Of a stretch of DNA of 64,000 nucleotides, positions 11,301 through 22,058 are shown piece after piece. Made by a program: the position numbers and the translations under genes. The DNA comes from Ampelomyces quisqualis. Its lineage: Eukaryota > Ascomycota > Dothideomycetes > Pleosporales > Phaeosphaeriaceae. The stretch is taken from the NCBI GenBank assembly GCA_018398575.1, contig JAGTXZ010000024.1:248001-312000 (forward strand). Reading direction: 5' to 3'. The stretch's first letter is position 1, and each line of letters begins with the position of its first letter. The notes under the pieces are model-generated. The model saw nothing but the letters and a program-made list of their open reading frames with translations. It searched no databases and was not told the origin of the DNA.

Positions 11301-12706
11301 ATCATTCCCAGCTCCGCCAGCTATAATGACGTCCGGGAAGGACTGGGTGGATTCGGAGTTGTCGACGGTCAGGCAGGCAAAGGCCGTGTCGATCCGATAT
11401 GGCCAGTTTCCAGCGTGACTAACTTCGACGGGTCCAAACTGTGTGCTTTCAAAACACATGATCTGTCCATCTTCTCTTGCAACGTAAAAAGCTTCTTTTG
11501 GGTAGTCTGGATTGCGAGGAGCCTTGTCCCACTCGACCCAGCGTGGTCTACGCTTGCTATCGCCAGGCCGTAGCGAGGCGAGAAAGGTATCGTCTATTTT
11601 GGCTACTCTACGCTTAGGATCACCAGAGAGCACGTCCTTGTAGGTCGCGATGTGTGTGTCGAGCACTAGTAGAACATCAGACGTGTGACCAAGAGGTATC
11701 ACCAGGGACGGATTGTGATCATCTAGCAAGGTCAGCGCAAGCGAACCTAGCTAGTATGCCAACACATACAGAAGTTCACGGCAACCCGCTCCGTCCGGAC
11801 CGCAGCGGTACTCAAATCCTCTCTGCAGTCCCAGTCAAAGCAGGTCATTTTTGTCATGCCCTGGAATGCAATGACGAACAAAAGAACGACATGAAATTCG
11901 TCCTGTCCATTCCGTGAAGACAGAAACTCCATGTGCATGACGCGACCTTGGACTGCAATGATGCGCTCATCTTCTATTGGGGTAGTGTCCCGACCTTGAC
12001 GAAGCTCTCTGCGCCATTTTTGCATTGATTTTGTCTTGTACAGTATGAAGCGTCCCTCTTGCGCAGCTACTGCCATAGCCCGCCTCGCCGAGTCTATAGC
12101 GAGGAAAGCGCCGAATCGATCGAATCTGGATGCCCCAGCGGGGAGTCGAATGGTTTTTTGGCTGAAGCTGACGGCACCAGTCTGCGTATGCCGTGCCCAT
12201 AGGAACATCAAGGTCCTACTTGTCAGTGTGAGAACGATGACCTCTGGAGGAAGAAGCTGTTCTTCATCTCCTGTCATTGATCTTTTTCCTCTGTGCAAGG
12301 CCGGCTTCTTAGGTACAGGGCTGGCGACGCTGACGGGGATCTCACGAGGGTCACCGAAGACCCTGGCGGCGAGAATGCAGCCCTTGAAATCAGACTTGGT
12401 CGCGACATGGCGCAGACGGCCGTAGTCCTGAATCTCATGGAGCTGAAGGGTGTCTTGGCCAACGAAAACGACATCGTTGTGGTCTTTGTGACGTATGTTT
12501 GCTGGCCGGATTGACTTGAACAGAGGGCTTACAAAAGCAGTTCTCGAAAGAATACCGTATTCGGGTGGGTGAGTTGGGGCCTTTGTGACAGGCTCGGGCA
12601 CCTGACGATCAGACTGATGACCCTGTGCCATGAACTGGTAGGCATCGACTGGTCTCGTCACCCATTCATTGTCGACTAAAAGGGAGGTTTGGACTCGGTG
12701 ATTCAT
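8323..12706 (-). CDS. DDB1/CPSF-A-family beta-propeller protein with MMS1 N-terminal-like domain
   Basis: Exons in transcript order are 12706-11770, 11722-9289 and 9238-8323, joined in phase (intron 9239-9288 has gtaagt and a CACTAAT branch site), about 1428 aa. A further in-frame 45-bp candidate intron lies at 10208-10252 (gtaagc to tactag). The protein resembles the Rik1/DDB1/CPSF160 superfamily: WD-like beta-propeller sequence throughout, with a central block SLLVANGASPQGEITELRHG matching the MMS1_N pattern (a gain-of-signal 'G..G.L..LR.G' strand). The C-terminus has RALDVDPRQKERG and KHIDGDLVGRWLVEDGDV. Family members act in cullin-4 ubiquitin ligases (DDB1), mRNA 3'-end processing (CPSF160) or, for Mms1, Rtt101 ligase DNA repair; which applies here cannot be told. 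The start is the first ATG after an in-frame stop. It is divergent from the TBC gene at 13772. Confidence 0.75.
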
Positions 12707-13771
12707 CTCGAGCCGAGACTCGGGGGAAGCAGCGGTTACAGGCGGGACACGAGACAATATGCGATCACACTAGGCCAAGTAGAGATGCCTGAGTGTGCAG
12801 AGCACGCTGTCGGAGAGCAAATGCAAGTGCAACATGTTGCTGCCTGGCGCAATGCTGTGAGGGGCAAGTGACGCAAAGTGAACAGAGTACACAACAGGCG
12901 GCGCCAGAGCTGGATTGGCCAAGGGGTCGAGCAGTTTTTCAGCGTGAACGAATGAAGGGTACTGCTGCTGGGATGCCCTGACAAAGGAGCTGCAAGAGAG
13001 GCTAGTAGCGTTGTCGGGAGGGACAGTGAGCAATCAACAGGCCGGCAGCTGTGAGCAAGAATGAAGGGACGGACGAATTATTGGCGATGGTCGGGTGGGT
13101 GGGTGTGGCTAACGCGATCTGAGATGGGGGTGCGTCCAAGGCACGATCTGAGATGGTAGCGGGCGAGTGGTGTGGGGTGGGGCAAGGGGTGGTGGGGGAG
13201 GGGGGGTTGTTGGTGTGGTGTCACGTGCAGAGACGGCTTGATACGGTAAGCGAGCCAAACATGTGCTTTCCGTACGGAGTACAGTACAGTGACTTGTACA
13301 TTACGGAGTAGCTTAGGCCATATCAGGCAGGTGGCGATCAGTTGGGATCTCTCAACACTGATTTTCTAACAGCAGCACAGTGCCGTTAGAAGTACTGTTC
13401 TACACTATCTTGTCGTCTACACTCTGCTCTACCGTATCTGCAGCAAAATAGCCAGGCGTTGCAGTGAGAAGCTGACACTCTACGAGTCTACCGGACTCTA
13501 CCCGGAGGTTTGGGAACGGATAGACAGGTTTCTAAACACGCTTATTGGCTGGCTGCGGGGGCCTACACCTGACTACAAGTCCTCTGGGCACCGGGTGGTA
13601 CCGAGTACGGTACAGTTCAATTACGGTATCCGATACCGTACACTAGGCGCCCCCATCTAGTCACGTGCTCAGCCGTCATTTGGCCTCGCCGCACCGGGGC
13701 AGGGGCTCGACGAGACCACCGCCATGTAGCCCGACAACACAACCCGGAACATTCGAAATGCCGCCACTGCC
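12707..13771. promoter_or_regulatory. Divergent promoter region between MMS1_N gene and TBC gene
   Basis: About 1.07 kb without a gene. It contains TACGGAGTA twice (13273-13281, 13302-13310), a 19-bp near-perfect palindrome at 13622-13640, a duplicated CGATCTGAGATGG (13115-13127 and 13144-13156) and a G-rich tract near 13170-13210. A short upstream ORF (13758-13796, 12 codons) begins 14 bp before the TBC start and overlaps it in another frame. Confidence 0.5.
13622..13640. repeat. 19-bp near-perfect palindrome TACGGTATCCGATACCGTA
   Basis: Nine-base arms around a single central base, about 130 bp upstream of the TBC gene start; nearby sequence repeats GTACGGTAC-like strings. It could be a dimeric factor site; no factor is assigned. 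Confidence 0.6.
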
Positions 13772-15093
13772 ATGGCCTCAAGCAACCCCTCGCTGAGCGC
13801 CCATCCCCCGCCGCCCGACAAGGACAAGGGGGCGCTGATAGCTGCCGCCTGCCGCGACGGCGACGTGCCCGCCCTGGTGCGGCTGGCCACGAGCACCGCC
13901 GGGCTGCTCAGCGATGGCCTGCGCCGCACCGCCTGTACGTCTTGCGCCCGCGCCCGCGCCCGCGCCCGCACCTGCGCCCGCACCCGCTGACCACCGCCCC
14001 AGGGCCGCTGCTGCTGGGCTGCCCGGAGCACGACGCGCGCCCGTCGCCGTCGACTGAGCTGCCGCCCCACAAAGACGAGCACCAGGTCGGCCTCGACGTC
14101 GCCCGCGCCTTCGTCTACTACCCCGCAAACGGTGTGTCGCGCGCCGGGCCGTGTCGCCGCTGCTGACGGCACGCAGACTCGGACAGGCAGCTGGACCGCC
14201 GCAAGACCGACCTCTCCAGCGTCATAGTCCATGTCCTCCGCCGACACCCCGCCCTGTGCTACTTCCAGGGCTACCACGACATCGTCCAGGTCTTCCTGCT
14301 CGTCCTCGGCGCCCGCGACGCCGCTGCTGCCGTCGCCCGCCTGAGCCTGCTCCGCATCCGCGACTTCATGCTCTCGACGCTGGACCCCGCCATCTCCCAG
14401 CTCCACCTGCTCCGCCCCATCTTGCGCGCCGCCGACCCCGAGCTGATGGCCCACCTGCCCAGGAGCCAGCCCTCGTTTGCCCTCGCCCACACCATCACCA
14501 TGTTTGCGCACAACATCCAAGACTACACGGACATCACACGCCTCTTTGACTTCTTCCTCGCACACGGCGCCGTCATGCCGATATACCTGTTCGCCGCCGT
14601 GGTGCTCTCGAGGCGGGAAGACCTCCTCGACATCGAGCGCGAGGACGAGGACGTGCTCTATGTTACGCTAGGGAAGCTGCCGCAGCCGTTTGACGTTGAA
14701 TTCCACATTGCGCGCACCCTCGAGCTGTACGAAAGGCTCCCGCCGCAATCGCTACGCAGTTGGGAGTGGTGGAAGATATCGTCGTCGAGCGTGCTGAGGA
14801 CGGCTGCCACAGTCGCCGACGTACGTCGCCTGACATTGCAAGACGGCGAGAGGTTGTTTATGCAGCAGGAAAGGGACATCCGCAGACAGCAGGCCTTGTG
14901 CAAAGCAAGCCAGCATGCGCTGTACATCAAGAGGCATATCTGCACCTACCGTAGATACGGATATGTTGGACTCGCTGTCATCGTTGGCGCATACGCCCTG
15001 TGGCTTGGCCGACGAGGCCCCAGTGCGCGTTACTTCTTCTCTGGTTTGTTGGGCGATTTGTTGAACAAGTTCATCGGCAGATTCGCTTCGTGA
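13772..15093 (+). CDS. gyp8: Gyp8/TBC1D20-like Rab GTPase-activating protein, ER membrane-anchored
   Basis: Exons 13772-13934, 14003-14131 and 14177-15093 give 402 aa. The first intron is a GC-rich CGCCCG-type repeat. The TBC domain shows RRTAWPLLLGC, then the arginine finger in HQVGLDVARAF (R89) and the glutamine finger in CYFQGYHDI (Q128), both required for the dual-finger GAP mechanism. A hydrophobic segment at about residues 358-375 (YGYVGLAVIVGAYALWLG) near the C-terminus is the single membrane anchor that distinguishes Gyp8/TBC1D20 from soluble TBC proteins. Known role: GAP for Ypt1/Rab1 at the ER-Golgi interface. The main ATG has a strong context (GCCATGG). An overlapping upstream ORF may limit translation. 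Confidence 0.85.
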
Positions 15094-15639
15094 CGGAAGA
15101 CATCATCATCATCAAAAGTTAGTCCTTTGCATAGACAAAATAGCGTGGCGCGCGGAGCAGACAAAAGTTTGCCATCGTAAGAATGAAAATGGTTCAAAGA
15201 GGAGCATCCATCACTCAACGTATGCTGGCATTGGGCGTAACCTCACCACCGTATAAACTCGCCCATAGAACATCACGCTAGCGCGCAGCAGGTCAATTGG
15301 CCGTGTGGGGAGCAATTCTGCTATGGCGCTCCGCCTTGTACCACCAATCACCTCCCTTGCTTCTCAGCTAGCGTGATCCCTTGTGGGCGAGTTCACTCTC
15401 ATGCGCTGACGTTTAGCCCTGGCAAAGAACTACATCCAAGGATGGGTTCATCATTGGATGGCCTGTTGGGCAATTCCTACGAGCAGCCATCTAAGACGTT
15501 TCGCTCATTCTAGATCAACGCATCTTCGCCGCCTGATCAAGACATTTGCTTCTGCATGAAAGCACCCCACTCTTTCCGTCTGTATCCAAGACAATGACAG
15601 CCAACATCTACCGTCCATCTCAAGGATTCCTTCGCCAAC
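15094..15639. other. Convergent intergenic stretch holding an inverted repeat
   Basis: Lies between the 3' ends of the TBC gene and the secreted cysteine-rich gene. Apart from the inverted repeat at 15256-15393 nothing is recognised. Confidence 0.5.
15256..15393. repeat. 138-bp element with ~27-bp imperfect terminal inverted repeats
   Basis: Left arm 15256-15282 begins AACTCGCCCATAGAACATCA and ends in CGCTAGC; right arm 15367-15393 is its inverse with about five mismatches in the middle. The two ends AACTCGCCC and ATCACGCTAGC are fully conserved. The loop is ~84 bp. No obvious target-site duplication is seen. Either a MITE-like remnant or a large transcript hairpin between convergent genes. 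Confidence 0.6.
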
Positions 15640-16852
15640 CTACGAAGACGACCCCTTGCCATCCACCACCGTAGTCAGATCAGGCACGACCTTTCCTCCG
15701 TACGGCATCTTGTAGTTACATCGATCGCAACCCTTGCACTACACAACTTATTAGCCACCATCCCCTCTCCCTCGGCCCAATCAAAAGAACTTACATCTTC
15801 CAAGCTACACATGTTCTTCAGACATTTCCGCACATACTCAGGATTCCTCCAATTTGTCTATTCCCACACAAACACACACACGTTAGCCACCCACCCATAC
15901 CAGAGGCAAGAAGGAAAGAGCCAAGACTTACACCAATACAATACAAATAATCCATACTCTCGCAGTGCGTGTTACACTTGCCGTTGTTGCCATCGTACTG
16001 CGGAAACCCGGCGCACATCAGCGCCTTACTCAGCTCCGCGCGGCAGTATCCCGGAGCGAAACATTGCAACGGCGTAGTCGGCCATGTCCCGTCTTGCGCG
16101 CAGGTGAATAAGAACCGCCGGTTTTTGTCGCAGGCGAGGGAGTTGGGCTTGCATGTGGTGCTGCGGACGACTGCGACCGCCGTGGGTGATTGGACATAGG
16201 TAGTCATTGACGCGGTGCGCTTGATCTTGGATGACGACGACCATGTATCGTGAGACTCGACGACATACATGTCTGCGTGCGCCACGCACTCGACACCACC
16301 TTCTTCGTCGCTGGCCAGACACCGCTCTGTATCCGAACATTCCTCGACAGTCTCCCAATACCCCTTCTTCCTGCACGTCTGGATGCTCGTCCCGTTCGCC
16401 CCGTCCAAGCACCGCGTAGCATTCAGCGTAGCGCACTGTCCCGTCTCTCCGGAAGCAATCAGAGAATGACAATCCCCTTTACCAGCGGTGGTGGTTTGAG
16501 CAAAGCAATACGCAGTCTCGGTGCACTCCTTCTTGGTCGTCCAGTACCCGTGCTCAGAGCATGCTTGCAGCATGTTGTTCGCACACTGGTACGTGTCTGC
16601 GGTAGAACACTGTGCGGCGTTGTCGAGAAGGAGAGGATGGCAAGCTCCACTATCGTTCTGCGCGAAGCAGTAGGATGGGGGTGGGCAGGTTTTGATCGTG
16701 GACCAGACACCCCCGAAAGTGCAGGTCTGGAGCGCGTTGAAGTCGCAGCGGTGCGAGCCGACGGCGCACGAACTGGAGGGGGAGGGGGAGGGGGGAGCGT
16801 ACTGCGCGATTGCCAAGGGCAAGAGGAGGGTTAGGAGCGCGAGGATGCGCAT
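15640..16852 (-). CDS. Secreted cysteine-rich protein with four tandem Cys modules
   Basis: Exons in transcript order are 16852-15932, 15857-15795 and 15738-15640 (all phase 0), 360 aa. The start was chosen at 16852 because it gives a clean signal peptide (MRILALLTLLLPLAIAQ). After a Pro/Ser linker come four repeats of about 50 residues, each with the layout Cys-x5-8-Cys-x-LQ-type-Cys-x3-G-x-W-x6-Cys-x4-6-Cys-x-Cys (for example LQTCTFGGVWSTIKTC and LQACSEHGYWTTKKEC). The last exon encodes a compact motif LEDCKGCDRCNY. It is likely an extracellular, disulfide-rich protein: a cell-wall protein or candidate effector; no enzyme motif is seen. It is divergently paired with the small secreted gene at 17396, which carries the same CKGC motif. 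A TATAAA lies at 16980-16975 on the minus strand. Confidence 0.7.
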
Positions 16853-17395
16853 TGTGAGGGTTTGTGGTCGTTGTAGTAGGCTAGTAGCCAAGATGGGTTG
16901 AAGGGAGAAGAGCGGGTGGGGTTGAGTGAGAAAGAGTGGGAGAAGAGTTTTCTCCGGGGGCAGGTGAGGGGTACTTTATACTCAAGGTCGTCTGGAAGTG
17001 AATGGGATCGTATTGTTTACATGCGGGATGACCGTTTGTCGGTGACGTCGCGGCATAGAACGAAAAAAATTATGTAGTGAAAAGTTACCCAGAGAGCCTG
17101 AATAATTTTCGAATTGATTCTAAATAACCGCCTGGCTCTGACGCAGGGCGAGTCGGCACTCCCTTCTAAGCCCAGCAATCACAGTCCTTCACTGCCCTCC
17201 AGAGAACCCTGGCCCGCGCCCTCGAACCCCCAAACCACTCAAGAAGCAACTCAACCAATCCCCATCACCTTCCAACCCTACTCACCCAGCGAACTGCAAC
17301 TTTCTACCAGCAACAACCCATCCACCCCCACTCACAGCGACCAATCTCCGAAACCGCACCACCCAAAATCCCAAACACCCCCACAGTCCTCCAAA
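16853..17395. promoter_or_regulatory. Shared divergent promoter of two secreted-protein genes
   Basis: A 543-bp interval between two outward-facing signal-peptide genes. It holds TATAAA on the minus strand (16980-16975, ~125 bp from that start) and a long C-rich, purine-poor leader (17170-17395) before the plus-strand gene. Confidence 0.5.
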
Positions 17396-17763
17396 ATGCT
17401 CTTCCTCCTCGCCATCCTCCTCTCCACCCCCCTCGCCCTCGCCACCCACCCCCCCACCATCCAAGTCCTCCACACAACAACATACACTCTCCAACACGCA
17501 TGCGAACCAAACTGCGAAATCGCGCGGCAGTACTTTGACGGCGTACGTCCACTCCCACCCCACCCCCGACAGAATCAGCAGAGATAAAAAAAAACCCCCA
17601 ACCTACATGACTGACGCGAGAGATGTAGGAAATCGGACTGGATGTCGCGTGGGTATATGCCAAGGCGCCTGCGGGGGCTATGGTGGGCTTGGTGTGTCGG
17701 CTGGAGAGGTGTAAGGGGTGTGAGTTTTGTTTTGGGGGGAGGGGGGAGATTGGGGGCGGGTAG
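17396..17763 (+). CDS. Small secreted cysteine-containing protein with CKGCxxC motif
   Basis: Exons 17396-17542 and 17629-17763 (intron 17543-17628, gtacgt to tgtag, phase 0) give 93 aa. Residues 1-17 (MLFLLAILLSTPLALAT) form a signal peptide. The mature protein is about 75 residues with six cysteines: two in HACEPNCEIARQYFDG and four in VCRLERCKGCEFCF. The C-terminal RLERCKGCEFC matches SLEDCKGCDRC of the divergent neighbour at 15640-16852. Size, secretion signal and cysteine content fit the working definition of a small secreted protein or candidate effector; no function is known. The exon structure rests on splice signals and phase only. Confidence 0.6.
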
Positions 17764-18080
17764 GTTTGGTATCGACGGGGGGCAGCAAGGATGGATTTGT
17801 GGGGAAAGGCAAGGGCTGGATGTGCGTGTTGTTTTTGCGGGGGGGTAGTGGGCATGGCAGATCAGGTGGGATTACGGCAGAGGCGGGGAGGGGAGGAAGG
17901 GATGTTCATGGCAGAAAGACGGAACTTTGAGGTATTTTACCGTCCATGTGTATTGTTCTTCAAGTGTGTGTTCGTCGTCAAGTGTTCAGATCGATCGGGA
18001 GATCCATGTGAACAGGTTACAGCCCTTGCAACTCCATCAACGCCATACGTGTCTCAAAGCACTCCCAGCGCGCGACATAC
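17764..18080. other. Short convergent intergenic stretch
   Basis: The G-rich 3' side of the small secreted gene runs into the 3' end of the minus-strand gene; nothing else is seen. Confidence 0.4.
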
Positions 18081-18650
18081 TCACGGACCCTGCGCCTTCT
18101 TCTCCGCACCACTTCCATACCCCCCATCACCCTTCGTCTCCTCGGCCAACTTGGCAGTATACATGGCCTTGTAATCCTCTTCGCTCCAGCTCTGCTGCCT
18201 AGCTAGCGCGCCGAGACTCAGTCCGCGCGAGCGCGACTTCTTGATCGGCTCGCCCTGCGCGGCGCCGACGTGGCCGTAGTTGAGCGGGACGACGCCCTGG
18301 CCTGGTGGGGGGAAAGGCACAGCAGACGACGTTGGTGACGCTACTGGTCCAGCGCCCGGCACATTGTCAGTGACGGTGTCGCTGGACAGATCTGAGGAGA
18401 CGGAGGATTGTTGGGCGCGGCGTAGAGCGTTCTCGTAGTTGTACGAGCTTGCGCGTGGGATACCTGGGCGGCGGTATGCTTGTTGTGCTTCGGTGAGGGA
18501 GGGGTCGGGCGCTGCCGAGTCTGTTTGGGCCGTGGCGTTGAGGGTGAAAGCTTCTTCGGCTTCGGAGCGGGTGCCTGGTGTAAGGCCTGAGGGTGTGGCA
18601 ATGGCGAATTGGCCGTCAGAAGGTGGGATGAGGCTTGATTGGTCGGCCAT
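18081..18650 (-). CDS. Conserved-looking unidentified protein, Ser/Pro/Gln-rich
   Basis: A single exon of 189 aa from ATG 18650. I do not recognise the family. The N-terminal two thirds are low complexity (Ser, Thr, Pro, Ala), with a block PGIPRASSYNYENALRRAQQ. The C-terminal third looks structured and basic-acidic: KKSRSRGLSLGALARQQSW, then EEDYKAMYTAKLAEE. No signal peptide or membrane segment. The open frame continues 5' of the ATG to 18812 without a convincing alternative start, so a 5' exon is possible. Confidence 0.55.
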   Translation of the reverse strand: MADQSSLIPPSDGQFAIATPSGLTPGTRSEAEEAFTLNATAQTDSAAPDPSLTEAQQAYRRPGIPRASSYNYENALRRAQQSSVSSDLSSDTVTDNVPGAGPVASPTSSAVPFPPPGQGVVPLNYGHVGAAQGEPIKKSRSRGLSLGALARQQSWSEEDYKAMYTAKLAEETKGDGGYGSGAEKKAQGP

Positions 18651-20142
18651 GTTGACTTGTGACTGATATATCGTGAGTTTTGTTGTCATCGGGGTCTGAT
18701 ATATCATGCTGAACAAACCTGGTTGTTCAGTCTGTAGTTGCAGATGTTCCAAATTTTGATCGAGTTTGTTGTTTACGTTGTCTTTCTTGACTTGTTGTAG
18801 TTCCTGTCCCATCAGTCAATACAAGGAAATCACAACCGGAGTAATCCTCGGTCGTACCTGAACAATGTCTCAGACTTACCGGGAAGTATCAGGTCTAGAA
18901 TTCGAGATGTTGTAAGCTTGACCTTGTCGCTCCCTTTCTATACCGTCTCGCTGGGGGTCCGGTAGTATGATGGCATTGTGGGGCTCTGACGTCGCAGTGC
19001 AGATCCAGGGTCTCGCGTGCGGGGACACTACTCTGCATTCAGTAAATCCTAAGGCTGTTCTTTCGCCGATGCGTTCGATCGAAGGTTATCGCAGGGATTT
19101 ACTGGCATCGTGTGCCCTGCAGGGCCATTGGTGTGGCTCATTGTATACCGTTGGCCGTCTGGCGGTCTAGGATGGTGACGCAAGGACTAGACAGGCACAG
19201 CTCAAATCGCACGAGATTTGGAGTTTCCGAAAGCTCACGCAGCTCATGATATTAGACAATACCAAAGCTCGACCCTGGCCAGTGTGATAGCAAGGTCGTT
19301 TTCAAGGTGCGAACCCATGTCCTTGGTACATTCACGTACTCACGCAGAATTCACGCTGGCATTTCAATGAGCCTCACTTGCCGACGTTGCCGTACACTCC
19401 AGTGTAACCCTGAGGTCTAACCCCTGCTATTACGCTTGTCTCAATGAAACCGACCAAAAATCTGGGGTCAATACTCACGGGCACGACACTTCCCCACCAA
19501 TATGAAATAGATATTCCTGGTTACATCTCTAGCGATTCGGTGCCTTGAGGATCGCGGCAACATGCACATTGAACTCATAGACCGGTCGCGGTAAATCACC
19601 ATAAAGTGTCCTTGAGGGGTAAGTTCGAAGCATCATGATCATCAGCGTCGGATTATTCTCTCACTGTTTACCATTAGCATAACGCTACATGTGCTCAAAG
19701 GTCCAACGTTGAAATGCGATGTTGACGATTGAAGTTTAAATTGAAATTGAACTGTTCTCCGAACTATGTTGAAGCTGTGGATAGATGACTTGCTAGATGG
19801 AAAGAAAAAAAAAACCATGAAAATCATATGCATGTCCCGAATACTGCAGAAATACCCTACGCCCGTCATATTGATGAGGCGCCGATGGTGATAGAATTTG
19901 AAGTCAAATTCTACTGGAATACACCAGTTCCCAAAGATGAAATGTGGCCGTTGAGCATCGCAAGCTGGTGATGCATTGTTCGGACTGATCCAAGCTCTGT
20001 AAAATGAACGTCCTCGTCAAGTGTTAAGACCTGGTGTGCCCTGATGTGCCCTGAAGGAATGGAAACGAGCCCGTGCTGTATGTTGAAAAGAAATAGCCCA
20101 TACAGTCGGAATGATGATCACCGTTGTGCGCATAAACATGCC
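18651..20142. other. Intergenic, no gene recognised
   Basis: About 1.5 kb of unique sequence. Frames are short, with no domains or credible exon chains. Confidence 0.5.
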
Positions 20143-21467
20143 CTACCACGTAGAAGACTTTCTCCAATGCTTCGGAGGCGAAGCCAGGTCAAGGTAGGCG
20201 CAAATAGCAACGACGCATTCAGCGAAATGTTCTTTTTCAGTCTTGCGCCCACAAGGTTTGCAGCAGGAATCTCTGGTCGGCTTGTCGTCAAAGACCTCGA
20301 ATTTGTCCTTGTCGAAATGCTTGTCCCCTTTCATCATACCTTGCCTTTTCTCAGACGGACCGTCATCCGTACCCTCGTCTTCCGGGCGCTTGCGCTTGGT
20401 TGCAATGGGGTCGAAACGCCATTGCTCCAAGTCCCAATCAAACAAGTAGTCGGGATCGAGTTCACTTCGGATTGGTTGATCCGGATTCTCTCTGTGCACG
20501 ATGTGTCCATCAAATGGCATGACAGCCGCGACGTATTTGGCAGGAATGAAGCCACAGCCCATGTACTCGTGGTACTGACCATGTTTATCCTTTTCGCTGA
20601 CGTACCATCCACTGTCTCGTTGTTCCAACACACACAGATAGACATCTGCACCTGAGTTATGCCATTCCCGGGTGGTGATTGGCGATCCGTCAGCTGAAAT
20701 CGCAGTATCACGGATCCAGATGGGAATCCGTCGACGCAAGCCGGTTTCTTCGGCAATCTCATCTGTTTCATACTCAGCAGATATAAGACCAGCGGTCTTT
20801 ACCTTTACGACGATTATGCGGCGTGCCCTCTGCGCATTTGTCTTCTTATAAAACCGTTTTGAGATGCGCTCGGCTTGGACTGTAGATTGTTAATAACGTA
20901 TAAAACGTTTCACGTGCCGACACTTGCCAAGTTTGTTCGTCACAGACACGTAGCTGGATGGGTTACGCTTCATACGTTGCTTGTGATGGCGTTCGTATCG
21001 CTTTAAGGTGATATCATTCTCGAAAGTAAAGCGCTCAAGAGCTTGGAAGGCCATGCCGGGCTGGATCTTCCATCGTGCATCGCTGGCGTGCAAATCTTCA
21101 ATTTCGTATTTGCTCGGCGTGGCTGTCTTTTCGCTGGTGACCCGGTAAAAGTAAGGAGGGAGTTTCTTGCGGTAGGCAATAGACTTATGGCGAAGTTCTC
21201 TTGAGTGTCGCTGAAAGTATCTAATATTGTTCAGCATATTAATGCTACGATGGCGTGCGAGCCTTACATCCTTGGTGAATCTTTCGTCAGTGGCGGCAGT
21301 ACAGGATGGGCGATCTTCTCTGGCTGAACTTGATGACTTTGACCATCGCGTTCGCCTGTCGCGGCTTCTGGGGACTCGAGGGGCTTTGGTGGTGTTTCTA
21401 GAGAGTAGTTTTGTTGCCCATCATCTGCTGAATCGAAGCTCGTGGTAAACTCAGTCTCCACTTCCAT
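20143..21467 (-). CDS. DUF7587-like fungal protein of unknown function
   Basis: Exons in transcript order are 21467-21268, 21220-20928 and 20879-20143; lengths add to 410 codons, 409 aa. Intron 2 (20880-20927) uses a GC donor, gcaagt, and is the only junction that keeps phase with a sensible length (48 bp). The N-terminal 65 residues are acidic and disordered. The core starts at LPPYFYRVTSEKT and runs through RWKIQPGMAFQALERFTFEN, SYVSVTN and ARRIIVVKVKTAGLISAEYE. This order (a 'YRV' opening, an S-x-x-T strand, then long hydrophobic strands) resembles the fungal DUF7587 fold, which has ADP-ribosyltransferase-like features, but I cannot confirm that. The C-terminal tail is charged (KRKRPEDEGTDD) and ends with four cysteines (CCKPCGRK and ECVVAIC). 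Confidence 0.6.
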
Positions 21468-22058
21468 TCTGAGCTCTTGTGACGAGATCTCGACGAGGGT
21501 GTGTCTTGAAACCACACTGCCAGACTGTCAAGCAGACTCGAACTTGTATACTGAAACGAGACGTATAGAGAATGATGTCGATGCGATCGAGGATGGAGAG
21601 GTCTCGACGTCCTGGTGGGTGTCTTTATATATCCACAGGAGACATAGCAAGGTGAGCGATAGGCTTGCCAATAGGACATGATGAGTGAGTTAGGCAATAC
21701 ACTACACCTCTGTCTAGTGAGGCTCCAGGTGAGATAGAGAGCAGGTTGATATCAGGTGATTTCAGAGCCTCTGAAGTTGGAGATGCCTCAAGTAATGGCA
21801 TCGGTACCCAGATGGTGGCCGAGTTCCTGGGCCAGGTGAGATGAGTCATGCTGGTACTTGCACATTGGAGGCAGAGAAGTCCCGCAACGAGGTATGGTTA
21901 AAGGGCAGATAAGTAATCAAGTAATCGAAGATGAGGTTGTTGGACTGGCGTGGGGGTTGAGCGCCAAGCGATGCACGTTCCACCACTCCCATCCCCACCA
22001 CTCCACGTTGAGCACCCCTCGAGAGACCTGACACCCCCGCCCACCAACTCCGGCGATA
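21468..22058. promoter_or_regulatory. Divergent promoter region between DUF7587-like gene and sec5
   Basis: 591 bp without a supported gene; the two genes face outward. No distinctive element is seen. Confidence 0.4.

Noticed and set aside
13935..14002. CGCCCG hexamer-like tract as a CRISPR or minisatellite feature
   Set aside because: It is a GC-rich intron of the TBC gene with clean gt/ag ends.
13669..14565. 298-codon minus-strand frame
   Set aside because: Antisense to the GC-rich TBC exons; low-complexity and no family match, while the plus strand shows both TBC fingers.
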